Positions 27,058-34,957 of a stretch of 64,000 nt of DNA are shown here, in pieces. This DNA comes from an uncultured Fibrobacter sp. (GTDB lineage: Bacteria; Fibrobacterota; Fibrobacteria; Fibrobacterales; Fibrobacteraceae): positions 1 to 64,000 of the forward strand of contig CAMJQW010000009.1 of NCBI GenBank assembly GCA_946408125.1, read 5' to 3'. The notes under the pieces are model-generated. The model worked only from the letters and a program-made list of their open reading frames with translations, was not told the DNA's origin and did no database searches. Every line of letters begins with the position of its first letter. The first letter of the stretch is position 1. The position numbers and the translations under genes are program-made.

Positions 27058-27080
27058 GGCGATTTTAGCTAAATTTTACC
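27058..27080 (-). promoter_or_regulatory. conserved GGCGATTTTA element before regulator 2
   Basis: The plus strand has GGCGATTTTAGCTAAATTTT starting at 27058. It closely matches GGCGATTTTAAGCAAATTTC at 30754 upstream of regulator 3. It lies 45 bases before the regulator start, in reach of RNA polymerase or an activator. A small hairpin, CATGTTC-TGA-GGACATG, lies at 27128-27144. Confidence 0.45.
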
Positions 27081-27152
27081 AATTTTCGAGTTTTTATTAA
27101 AAATTTGGCAGTTTGGAATATGACGCCATGTTCTGAGGACATGACCCGGAAT

Positions 27153-27184
27153 ATGAAAATACCCCGCCATTCCTGACGGGGTAT
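27153..27184 (-). terminator. terminator after the 877-residue lipoprotein gene
   Basis: On the minus strand ATACCCCG (27184-27177) pairs with CGGGGTAT (27166-27159), followed by TTTTCAT. It sits 22 bases after the stop at 27206. Confidence 0.7.
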
Positions 27185-27205
27185 TCCTATCCTCCTAACG
27201 AAACC

Positions 27206-29839
27206 CTACTCGGGCTTACTCTTGTAGTAAGTATGAATCTCGAAAACGTTTTCGTACACATACCAATGATTGAACACATCACCTCTATAGCTCACCACGC
27301 TATAAGTAATTATACGATACCTGGCTACTTCAGTTTCTTTCTCATAGATATTTCGATGATACAGACCATCTCCTGTTTGGGCTCCATAAGTTCCATAAAA
27401 GTGGTACCCTTCCACACTATCTTTCCCAGTCAAAGCAAAGCCATGTTCAATCAGAGCGTCCACCAAAGAATCCCTGCGTTCATCAGCATCAGTCTTGCCT
27501 TCAACCTCACATGTTGCCGCGACCGAATCTCTACAAGAGAAAACATCTTGTTGCATAAACCAGAACGTTGTCAGGGAATCGTCATTCCAATCGACCTTGT
27601 GAACATTAGTTCCGAAATCCTCAATAAAGCCAACTTCTTCCGGAAATTCATTGTCAAATTCGAGAGAGTTGCAATTCACCGTCAAATGCTCCTCGTAGCC
27701 ATCTTCAAGGGAAACAATCTTCAAGTCGTATCCATAATGAGCCCCTAAAAGCATCGTATCAAATCTAACTCTTTGACGGACATAAATCTTATACACCAAT
27801 CCTGCTACGTTCTTGACATAGGCATAAGAAGAATCGCCATTTTGCAAACAAAGCGCTTCATCAATTGGCATTTTCCCAACATATTCAAAGCCATGAGCAG
27901 AGAGCGCGTCTCCCATCTTGACAAGCAGGGAGTCTTTCTCAGAAAAAGTCAATTCCGTCAATTTAGAAATAACCCAATTTTTCTGTTTCTCATTTTCAAA
28001 GGTCACATAGCTCTGGTATTCATCAAAAAACGACTCCAAGAAAGCGATTTCATCAGGCAATTCCGGGATTGTATCGTGCTTTACGGGGCTAGAAGAACTG
28101 ATAAACGGGTTTGTTACAGAACTCGATGAAGCGACGCTGGAAGAGGAACCATCGGAACTTCCCCTCTTCTTTCCTGTTCCCTTGACGCAGCGGACAGAGA
28201 GCGCCCATCCGAGATCGGCCCCATAATACCATATCTCGGAATCCTTTTTCCTAAGTATCACATAATCCACAGTATTGATCATATTTCCCACCCCAAAAGT
28301 CTCGGTATTAGACGATGTCCAAAAATCAGTCAAGGAATCCAGCCCCACATAATTTTCGCCATCAAACATACCTGCAGGCATAGCATTGAATCCAAACTTG
28401 TCCGTACCGTACTGCCTTTCCCAATCATCGTCCCAGTAATACGACTGCAAACTATACGCAACAGAATCTTCATGGCTGTTATCTCTAGCGTATTCCACAA
28501 GGTCCATCCATTCTCCCTTATCCGGCAAATGCCATCCATCGGGGCACACACCTTGACGGGGATAGAAATCACTCTTCAAAGTGCATTTATAGAAGTACTT
28601 GCCACATTCTTCGCTTGTCGTATCCAAAGCAATGTCCCAGTCATACAGGCGGCCATACTTTTCGCAATTCTTCTCGTCGTCGCCATAGCAGAGGCTACCT
28701 TCAGCAGCATAGTTGAGGTTCTCCGCCATCCAGACCTGATTACCAATCCGGACCGTCTTGTATTCCTTTCCATCACGGGAATCCTTCATGGTGCCAAAAG
28801 ATTTTCCGGACGAATCCTGGTTCGAACTGCTGCTCGATACAGGTTCCTCACCCGGAATATGCCAGCGTCCGCTTTCACACACGAAATACTCGTTGTACAG
28901 CTTACTCAACTTGTTCACGTTGCGCTTGGTCTCGTTTTCGCGCTTGTCGTTACAGGCGCCGAGGCCGTAATTATTCCACCAGAAGTTCGTGACATACTTT
29001 TCAAACGCGGGCACGGTATCGGCATATTTCCAGCCTTCCACATTCTTGCGCACGGTATTCAGCGAGCCCTTGAGGTCGGCATCGCATGCCCAGTCCGCAA
29101 TCGCGGTCTTGGTATCGGCATCGTCCCAGCTACCGCCTTCGGCAAGCGCGATACTGAATTCGCCCATGCGTTCGGTGAGGCCCGCCACATCCACGTCGCT
29201 CTGCAGCAGCACGCTCACCGCCAGGAGCGCCGCGTTCCCGTCGCCCGTCTTGAAGATGTTCAGATCTTCGGATTCGGCAAATTCGCCCTCGATTGCAAAC
29301 GACGCGAAGACTTCGCTTTCGGCCTGCGCCTTCGCATCGGCAATAGGCATTTTCTTGTCGGCCACGAGATACGACACGCGTTCGTATTCCAGGTGCGTGA
29401 GCAAGTTGATGTTCACCGTCTTGCGGTTAGACAAGTCCGTCAGGGCGCGGAGCGTTACCGGAGCCGCGGACTTCTTTCCGGAAATCTCGTCGCGGTAGTA
29501 GCCCGACGCTTCAAGAATCGCGTACTGCGACTTGAGATTGATATCCTTGATGGCGAAGTCGCCCTTGTCGCTCTTGATGGAGCCCTTGAAGCTCTTGCCC
29601 GTCTGCTTGAGCGTAATGCCGTCGAGTTCCTGCACAGTCACGGCCGAACCCGTCACGAACGGGCCCTTCTGCGACACGCCGGCCACTTCCCAGTCCGTGA
29701 CCGCGGTGATGCCTTCCGCTTCTTCGCTCGTTCCGGCGGTATCTTTGCCCGCATCGGAACAGGCGGCCATGAAAATCGTTCCTAACGCGAACGCCGGCAG
29801 AATCCATCTTTTCATATTCAAGTCCTTTTTATCAAACAT
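27206..29839 (-). CDS. FISUMP surface lipoprotein with two ~120-residue C-terminal repeats (877 residues)
   Basis: The lipobox is FMAAC (Cys27). The KGPF domain (about 55-325) is nearly identical to that of the 783-residue lipoprotein, for example GKSFKGSIKSDKGDFAIKDI. A Ser linker leads to one FISUMP domain (about 350-560; RDGKEYKTVRIGNQVWMAEN, VCPDGWHLPDKGEWMDL). After another Ser linker come two segments starting ELPDEIAFLESFFDEY and EFPEEVGFIEDF, which resemble the repeats of the protein at 17469-19820. The start at 29839 has AGGAG seven bases upstream, inside the regulator's last codons. A second ATG at 29815 also has AAGGA and would give a more compact signal peptide. The gene begins three bases after the regulator stop. 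Confidence 0.82.
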   Translation of the reverse strand: MFDKKDLNMKRWILPAFALGTIFMAACSDAGKDTAGTSEEAEGITAVTDWEVAGVSQKGPFVTGSAVTVQELDGITLKQTGKSFKGSIKSDKGDFAIKDINLKSQYAILEASGYYRDEISGKKSAAPVTLRALTDLSNRKTVNINLLTHLEYERVSYLVADKKMPIADAKAQAESEVFASFAIEGEFAESEDLNIFKTGDGNAALLAVSVLLQSDVDVAGLTERMGEFSIALAEGGSWDDADTKTAIADWACDADLKGSLNTVRKNVEGWKYADTVPAFEKYVTNFWWNNYGLGACNDKRENETKRNVNKLSKLYNEYFVCESGRWHIPGEEPVSSSSSNQDSSGKSFGTMKDSRDGKEYKTVRIGNQVWMAENLNYAAEGSLCYGDDEKNCEKYGRLYDWDIALDTTSEECGKYFYKCTLKSDFYPRQGVCPDGWHLPDKGEWMDLVEYARDNSHEDSVAYSLQSYYWDDDWERQYGTDKFGFNAMPAGMFDGENYVGLDSLTDFWTSSNTETFGVGNMINTVDYVILRKKDSEIWYYGADLGWALSVRCVKGTGKKRGSSDGSSSSVASSSSVTNPFISSSSPVKHDTIPELPDEIAFLESFFDEYQSYVTFENEKQKNWVISKLTELTFSEKDSLLVKMGDALSAHGFEYVGKMPIDEALCLQNGDSSYAYVKNVAGLVYKIYVRQRVRFDTMLLGAHYGYDLKIVSLEDGYEEHLTVNCNSLEFDNEFPEEVGFIEDFGTNVHKVDWNDDSLTTFWFMQQDVFSCRDSVAATCEVEGKTDADERRDSLVDALIEHGFALTGKDSVEGYHFYGTYGAQTGDGLYHRNIYEKETEVARYRIITYSVVSYRGDVFNHWYVYENVFEIHTYYKSKPE

Positions 29840-29842
29840 ACT

Positions 29843-30697
29843 TTATTCTCCTTTGTCCGGCGTTACCTGGACTCCGTTTAAATTCTCTGTCAGCGGGAAA
29901 AACTGGAAATTGAGTCTGCAAACCTTATCCGGATGCTTTTCGTCCGCAACCATCGAGACGATCCTCTTGCGGCATTGCGCAATTTCTTCAACGACCTTCG
30001 CGTAGGTCTCGGCAGTCACGCCCATCGTGATTCCGCTGAAATGCCTCTCCGAAATCGGCAGCTTGTCAAGTGCCTCGAGTGCGAACTCGCCCATCTGGCG
30101 CAACAGGGAATGCACGGCGACAGCGACCACGTTCAGGCGGCCCGTAGTCAGCGAGCGATTCGTCTGGTGGTAACGTCCCTTGATATCGCGCGTCAGGAGC
30201 CCCGACTTCATCAGAAAACTGAGGCTCGCGCTCACGTCCGCCGCCGAGATCGCAGGGCGACACGCCTTCGCCATCTCGTGAGGTTTTGCACCCGGCATCG
30301 CGACCGCAAGCTCGCGCACCACGGAATGCTTCCATGTCTCATAGAAAGTGTACAAGTCGCTGCCCAGGATTTTCACATGGTGGGCGTCGCTCAGCGCACG
30401 CATCTCCTCGATGCACTTCTTTTTCTGCTGTTCCGTCTTTGCGTTTTCGTAACGCACCATCAAGATAAAATAGTCGTACTCGAAGCCGAGCAACCCCATG
30501 GCAAGCGCCGTCTTCTTGGCCCCCTCTTCCAATAGGCGGGTCTTGCCGTCACAAACAAGCTTCAAGTACGACCCCGAGGCAAAGCCGGCGAGCCTCGCAA
30601 ATTCGCGCCAGGTAAATGCGGAACTACGCTTGCGTTCGCTGTAGTAATCCAGAATGTACTGGCGATAGTCCTTGTATTCGACAACCGATTTCATCAT
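29843..30697 (-). CDS. TIGR02147/DUF4423 family regulator
   Basis: This 284-residue member is more distant from the other two but keeps the frame: MKSVVEYKDYRQYILDYYSERKRSSAFTWREFARLAGF, then AKTEQQKKKCIEEMRAL, AVAMPGAKPHEMAKAC and SLLRQMGEFALEALDKLPISE. The last codons carry the ribosome site of the next gene, so regulator and lipoprotein are coupled. The ATG at 30697 (or 30694) is preferred because it aligns with the paralogues; an extension to 30742 is unsupported. Upstream are a conserved GGCGATTTTA element and three 21-base direct repeats. Confidence 0.84.
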   Translation of the reverse strand: MMKSVVEYKDYRQYILDYYSERKRSSAFTWREFARLAGFASGSYLKLVCDGKTRLLEEGAKKTALAMGLLGFEYDYFILMVRYENAKTEQQKKKCIEEMRALSDAHHVKILGSDLYTFYETWKHSVVRELAVAMPGAKPHEMAKACRPAISAADVSASLSFLMKSGLLTRDIKGRYHQTNRSLTTGRLNVVAVAVHSLLRQMGEFALEALDKLPISERHFSGITMGVTAETYAKVVEEIAQCRKRIVSMVADEKHPDKVCRLNFQFFPLTENLNGVQVTPDKGE

Positions 30698-30753
30698 GAC
30701 AATAAAATAGATTATCTCTCCGCCGCATGCAACATTTTTCAAAAAACATAATT

Positions 30754-30776
30754 GGCGATTTTAAGCAAATTTCAAC
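30754..30776 (-). promoter_or_regulatory. conserved GGCGATTTTA element before regulator 3
   Basis: GGCGATTTTAAGCAAATTTC on the plus strand, 57 bases before the regulator start at 30697. It aligns with the element at 27058. Confidence 0.42.
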
Positions 30777-30810
30777 ATTTTTGTCTATCCGCAAAATATT
30801 TTTTGCGTTT

Positions 30811-30873
30811 CATAAAACAAAAATGCAAGGATATAAAACAAAACGCGCAAAGCATAAAACAAAAATCCCCCGG
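30811..30873. repeat. three direct repeats with exact 21-base period
   Basis: (C/T)ATAAAACAAAA occurs at 30811, 30832 and 30853, each 21 bases apart, which is two turns of DNA helix. The bases between vary (ATGCAAGGA, CGCGCAAAG, ATCCCCCGG). The array lies about 115-175 bases upstream of the third TIGR02147 regulator and could be a site where a protein binds cooperatively on one face. The third copy also supplies the U-tract of the terminator after oadB. Confidence 0.5.
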
Positions 30874-30887
30874 CGATTGCCGAGGGA
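30856..30887 (-). terminator. terminator after the decarboxylase operon
   Basis: On the minus strand TCCC-T-CGGC (30887-30879 side) pairs with GCCG-G-GGGA (30874-30866) around AATC, followed by TTTTTGTTTT. It lies about 50 bases after the oadB stop. Confidence 0.75.
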
Positions 30888-30903
30888 ATTCCTTTGCTCA
30901 AAG

Positions 30904-30923
30904 ATCCCCGCCTTCGCGGGGAT
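30904..30923. repeat. ATCCCCGC/GCGGGGAT intergenic hairpin
   Basis: A perfect 8-bp stem with a 4-base loop (CTTC), followed by GACAT. Hairpins of this shape are often dispersed repeats; only one copy is visible in this window. It sits between the oadB stop and its terminator. Confidence 0.4.
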
Positions 30924-30936
30924 GACATATTGGCGA

Positions 30937-32097
30937 CTAGCTCAAGCGGCTAATCATGTAGCCAGCGCAAACTGCAGTACCGATAACGCCGGCCACGTTC
31001 GGGCCCATGGCGTGCATCAGCAAGAAGTTCTGCGGGTCATACTTGGCACCTTCCACCTGGGAAACACGTGCGGCCATCGGCACGGCGGACACGCCAGCAG
31101 AACCGATAAGCGGGTTCACGGGGTTCTTGGGAGTGCACTTGTTCATGATCTTGGCAAGGAAGAGGCCTGCAGCGGTCGAGAAACCGAAGGCCACCACACC
31201 CATAGCGATAATCATGAGGGTCTGCGGACGGAGGAAGATGTCTGCAGACATCGTGAGGCCCACGGAAGTACCGAGGAAGATAGTCACGATGTTCATGAGT
31301 TCGTTAGAGGAGGTCTTCACCAGGCGTTCGACAACGCCGGCTTCCTTGAAGATGTTACCGAGCATGAGCATGATGATAAGAGCAGAAGCATCGGGCACCA
31401 CGAGGATGCACACGATCATCACCATCACGGCAAACACGATGCGTTCGGCCTTGGACACCTTGCGCAGAGCCTTCATACGGATCTTGCGTTCCTTGTCGTT
31501 GGTCATGAGGCGCATGATAGGCGGCTGGATCAGCGGAACGAGGGCCATGTAAGTGTAAGCTGCCACGGCGATAGGTCCGATGAGGTGCTTTGCTAATTTG
31601 TTTGCAGTAAAGATGGAGGTCGGACCGTCGGCACCGCCGATGATACCGATAGAGGCTGCTTCACCGAGAGTAAAGCCACCGAAAGCCACAGCGCAGAACA
31701 TGGTCGCAAACACGCCGAACTGAGCGCCACCGCCGAGGAGCAGTGTACGCGGGTTAGCGATAAGCGGTCCGAAGTCCGTCATGGCACCCACGCCCAAGAA
31801 GATGATGGGCGGGAAGAGTTCCAGGTGGATACCCTGGCTGATGTAGTAATAGAGGCCGGCAGTCGGGGTAAACATACCTTCGATGCTCCAGCCGCCATCG
31901 TAGAATCCCGCACTCGGGATGTTCACCGCCAATGCGCCGAGCGAAATCGGCAAGAGCAGCAGCGGCTCATACTTTTTGACAATCGCCAAGTACATCAGCA
32001 CGAAACTCACGATCCACATAATCACCATGGGGCCGGTGACATATGCGAATCCGGTATCGCACGCGAACTCGACGACCGAATTTAAGAGTGAACTCAT
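30937..32097 (-). CDS. oadB: sodium-translocating decarboxylase, beta subunit
   Basis: This is the membrane subunit that decarboxylates carboxybiotin and pumps Na+ outward in oxaloacetate, methylmalonyl-CoA or glutaconyl-CoA decarboxylases. The 386-residue length and sequence fit: many hydrophobic helices, [11 protein letters not shown] near residue 60, the re-entrant region with [16 protein letters not shown], and the end [20 protein letters not shown] followed by [23 protein letters not shown]. The upstream same-strand genes encode the biotin carrier and gamma subunit (14- and 46-base gaps). Which acyl substrate is used cannot be decided because the alpha subunit is not nearby. Confidence 0.93.
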   Translation of the reverse strand: MSSLLNSVVEFACDTGFAYVTGPMVIMWIVSFVLMYLAIVKKYEPLLLLPISLGALAVNIPSAGFYDGGWSIEGMFTPTAGLYYYISQGIHLELFPPIIFLGVGAMTDFGPLIANPRTLLLGGGAQFGVFATMFCAVAFGGFTLGEAASIGIIGGADGPTSIFTANKLAKHLIGPIAVAAYTYMALVPLIQPPIMRLMTNDKERKIRMKALRKVSKAERIVFAVMVMIVCILVVPDASALIIMLMLGNIFKEAGVVERLVKTSSNELMNIVTIFLGTSVGLTMSADIFLRPQTLMIIAMGVVAFGFSTAAGLFLAKIMNKCTPKNPVNPLIGSAGVSAVPMAARVSQVEGAKYDPQNFLLMHAMGPNVAGVIGTAVCAGYMISRLS

Positions 32098-32110
32098 TTA
32101 TCTGTACCTC

Positions 32111-32470
32111 TTAGGCGATGGTCATCAGGGTCTGGCCGTCGACGACGGTATCGGTTTCCTTGACGGAGATGGAGTTGACGGTGCCAGCGCACGGAGCGAC
32201 GACCGGGTTTTCCATCTTGAGGGCTTCGATGATAGCCACTTCCTGGTTGGCTTCAACCTTGTCGCCAACCTTGACCTTCAGCTTGAACACGGAACCGGCG
32301 AGCGGGCACTTCACTTCGGTGCCACCGGCAGCGGCGGGAGCTGCAGCAGGAGCGGCAGCGGGGGCAGCGGCGACCGGAGCAGCGGGAGCTGCGGCAACGG
32401 CGGAATCAAGAACTTCAACTTCGACGTCGTAGGTCTTGCCTTCGAAACTGATACGGACTGTTTTCTTCAT
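32111..32470 (-). CDS. biotin carrier protein of the sodium-pump decarboxylase
   Basis: The 119-residue protein carries CO2 as carboxybiotin between the alpha and beta subunits. A short N-terminal segment, an Ala/Pro-rich flexible linker (about 24-50) and a biotinyl domain (51-119) are visible. The biotin site reads EALKMEN with Lys85; the usual form is E(A/S)MKM, so Met before Lys is replaced by Leu. The size and Ala/Pro linker match the MmdC and GcdC-type carriers. AGGA lies nine bases before the ATG. Confidence 0.9.
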   Translation of the reverse strand: MKKTVRISFEGKTYDVEVEVLDSAVAAAPAAPVAAAPAAAPAAAPAAAGGTEVKCPLAGSVFKLKVKVGDKVEANQEVAIIEALKMENPVVAPCAGTVNSISVKETDTVVDGQTLMTIA

Positions 32471-32516
32471 TTTGATTTTTCCTGGCTTTAAGCCTGTTAA
32501 GTTTTAAAAGTTTACC

Positions 32517-33368
32517 TTACTTGACAATCGTCCAAGCAGGGGAGTTAATGTTTCTGTAGGCGGTCACGCGGCAGGGCTGACCGATGGCCTGGGTCGCAGC
32601 GGCAGTCACCAGGGCAAGGAACTGATCGTTGGTCATGCCGGGGTGTTCTTCCAGGGCGGCCACGGCGGCAATGCCGAGGAAGGCCTGGAGCTGCTTGTTG
32701 GTGAAGCCCGGGTGGACGCTCTTGGCGTTCGGATCCCAGTCACAGTGGGCCGGGGCGATCGTCTTGGGAGCGGCAGCGGCTGCCGGAGCGGCCTTGACCG
32801 CGGGGGCAGGAGCCTTGTCCTTGTTGAGGCCGAGCTTGGCCATGATGAAGTTCATGAGGTAGCAAAGCACCGTGAGGCCCACGATGACGCACATCACCAC
32901 GATAAGGCCGGTCGCCTGAAATTCAACCAGGGAGCCAATGCCGAACGTGTCAGAGTCGCCCTTGCAGCCCTGTTCGGTGGAGTATTCGCCCTTGCAGTAG
33001 GTGGACCCGAGCTTCGCCTTCGCGATGGGGAGCACCTTATGGCCGGCGGCGTTTTCGATGGAATCGCGCACGTCGCGGGCAAGAACGGCCTGATCGTATG
33101 TCTTGTAGAGAACCGCATGGTTACCGGCGTGGGTTTCCACGATCTTGTAAACCATGTCATCGCTCATACCCGGCATGGTAAGCTGCGCCTGGACCTGGGC
33201 GGCGTCGGAGGGGAGCATAAGTCCGAGCTGTTCGTCGAACTTGCCCTTCTTGGCTGCCGGTTCGCTTGCAACGATAGCCGGTTGCTGCACAGCCGGTTCA
33301 ACCACGGGAGCTTCGGCGGGGGCCGGGGCTACTGCGGAATCAGCTGCATTCTGTACTGTTTCATTCAT
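32517..33368 (-). CDS. sodium-pump decarboxylase gamma subunit, enlarged
   Basis: OadG-type gamma subunits are usually around 80-140 residues, with one membrane helix that anchors the complex. Here the product is 283 residues. An Ala/Pro-rich start and an extra domain of about 110 residues (about 40-150, with Cys125 and Cys135) precede the helix (about 153-177). An Ala/Pro linker and a C-terminal part with two similar helical motifs (HPGFTNKQLQAFLGIAA and HPGMTNDQFLALVTAAA) follow. The C-terminal motifs and gene order identify it as gamma. The N-terminal domain is not one I recognise. It is first in the operon. Confidence 0.78.
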   Translation of the reverse strand: MNETVQNAADSAVAPAPAEAPVVEPAVQQPAIVASEPAAKKGKFDEQLGLMLPSDAAQVQAQLTMPGMSDDMVYKIVETHAGNHAVLYKTYDQAVLARDVRDSIENAAGHKVLPIAKAKLGSTYCKGEYSTEQGCKGDSDTFGIGSLVEFQATGLIVVMCVIVGLTVLCYLMNFIMAKLGLNKDKAPAPAVKAAPAAAAAPKTIAPAHCDWDPNAKSVHPGFTNKQLQAFLGIAAVAALEEHPGMTNDQFLALVTAAATQAIGQPCRVTAYRNINSPAWTIVK

Positions 33369-33473
33369 ATAGGAATGTGTCCATTTAATTAAGTGAACTG
33401 TTTGATAAAAATCAACGCGGGAGAATATAGCAATTGGCGGGGGCCAATAAACGGAGGACGAGGGGTAAGGGGG

Positions 33474-34955
33474 TTATTTCTGGGCCAAATCGGCCACAGG
33501 AGCGCCCCTGTAGAGGATGGCGAGCATGGTCAGGTCATCGCTCTGCTCAGCCCCGGCCACATATTCGGCAACCGCCTGCGACATTCCGTCGAGCAGCTGC
33601 TGCGGGGAGGCTTCGTTCCCGCGAATCGTCTGGAAAATCCGTTGCATGCCAAAAAGCTCATGTTCCGCATTCATCGCCTCGGTGAGCCCGTCGGTATACA
33701 GCAGCACCATGTCGCCCGGGGCAATCTGCGTTTCCTGGGTCCGGTACGCGGTATCTTCCACCACGCCGATAGGCAGATGCGATTCCGCCTCCAGGCTGCG
33801 TGCGCCCGCACCCGAAATGACAATCGGCCTGTCGTGTCCCGCATTGCTGTAGGAAAGCTTTCCGTTAGTCAAATCGAGAACCCCCACAAAGAGGGTCGCG
33901 AACATGCCGGTACTGTTTCCCCTGCACGCCATCGCGTTCATGTCGCGGACAATGCGGGCAGGGTCGTCTTCCTTGGAGGCAATCGTACGGAAAACCGCCT
34001 GCGTCATCGACATCACGAGCGCAGCGGGCATTCCCTTGCCGCACACGTCACCGATATTGAAGAAAAGCTTGCTGTCACGAACAACATAATCAAAAAAGTC
34101 GCCACCGACCAATTTGGCAGGCACCAGGCTGCCCGCGATATCGACAGTCCCGTCGTCCAGTTTTTCCGTCGGGAGCATCGCCTGCTGGATACGGCTCGCG
34201 ATACCAAGCTCACGATTGATGAAATCCTTCTCGGCCTGCGCCTCGTTAAGGCGGCGAACGCTTGCAATACTGCGGTAAATGATAAACCCGAGCACCAGAA
34301 GGCCGATCAGTTGGAACAGCACGATAGGCCATATCGATTGCTGCAAGTTCTTGTAGAACTGCGAAGCCAGGGAAGAGAGTTCCTGCATCGGGACATCGGC
34401 CCCGATAACGGCTGCCGCCTCGCCATTTTCATCATAGACGGGGCGCGAGAAGGTCGACATCAACACCTCGTAATAGCGGCTCATATAGGGCTCGCTCCAG
34501 AACCCGTTTCCACGAAGCCCTTCGCGGTACCAGGTACGTTCGATGTAATCAAAATCGATCGCAGTGTCCGCAATTCCGCCATTCACCTCGTCCCTGAACG
34601 TAAAGTAACCCTTGCGCACGCTGTCTTCACGCACACGGTAGGCAAAATCGACACCCACCAATTCCGGATGGTCCACGACAATCTGCTGCAAAACCTTATG
34701 CAGGGAATCTTCCTCACCCGCAAGCATCAGGCGTTGCGCCTCGGGAAGCACACGGTTTATCGATTCCTCGGCAATCCGCTTCACTTCCGCCGTCCGGTTG
34801 ACAGCGCCCAAATCCCGCTGCACCATTTCGTTTATCTGCTCGGTGATGGCCCCGCGCATGGAGAAATACTGCACGGCGGTCGTCACTTCCAGCAACAGAG
34901 CCGCGGCAACCAGTACTACGACGCTCCGAATCTTTGTCAGTCGAGAAACATTCAT
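33474..34955 (-). CDS. membrane-anchored PP2C/SpoIIE-type protein phosphatase with extracytoplasmic sensor
   Basis: A Ser/Thr phosphatase of the RsbU/SpoIIE kind, likely acting on an anti-sigma-factor antagonist. A first helix (about 11-28) and a second (about 228-250) bracket a Cache-like sensor domain (RTWYREGLRGNGFWSEPYMS). A short coiled coil follows, then the phosphatase domain (about 270-485) with IQQAMLP, GGDFFDY, GDVCGKGMPAALVMS, TLFVGVLDL, SNAGHDRP, LLYTDGLTEA and QSDDLTMLAI. All usual metal-binding Asp positions appear intact. It starts two bases after the stop of the histidine-phosphatase lipoprotein gene, so these are probably one transcription unit; the extracytoplasmic ligand is unknown. 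Confidence 0.9.
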   Translation of the reverse strand: MNVSRLTKIRSVVVLVAAALLLEVTTAVQYFSMRGAITEQINEMVQRDLGAVNRTAEVKRIAEESINRVLPEAQRLMLAGEEDSLHKVLQQIVVDHPELVGVDFAYRVREDSVRKGYFTFRDEVNGGIADTAIDFDYIERTWYREGLRGNGFWSEPYMSRYYEVLMSTFSRPVYDENGEAAAVIGADVPMQELSSLASQFYKNLQQSIWPIVLFQLIGLLVLGFIIYRSIASVRRLNEAQAEKDFINRELGIASRIQQAMLPTEKLDDGTVDIAGSLVPAKLVGGDFFDYVVRDSKLFFNIGDVCGKGMPAALVMSMTQAVFRTIASKEDDPARIVRDMNAMACRGNSTGMFATLFVGVLDLTNGKLSYSNAGHDRPIVISGAGARSLEAESHLPIGVVEDTAYRTQETQIAPGDMVLLYTDGLTEAMNAEHELFGMQRIFQTIRGNEASPQQLLDGMSQAVAEYVAGAEQSDDLTMLAILYRGAPVADLAQK

Positions 34956-34957
34956 AT

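Noticed and set aside
30811..30860. tRNA-like or CRISPR leader in the AT-rich repeats
   Set aside because: Only three short repeats without spacers of constant kind; better explained as operator repeats overlapping a terminator U-tract.
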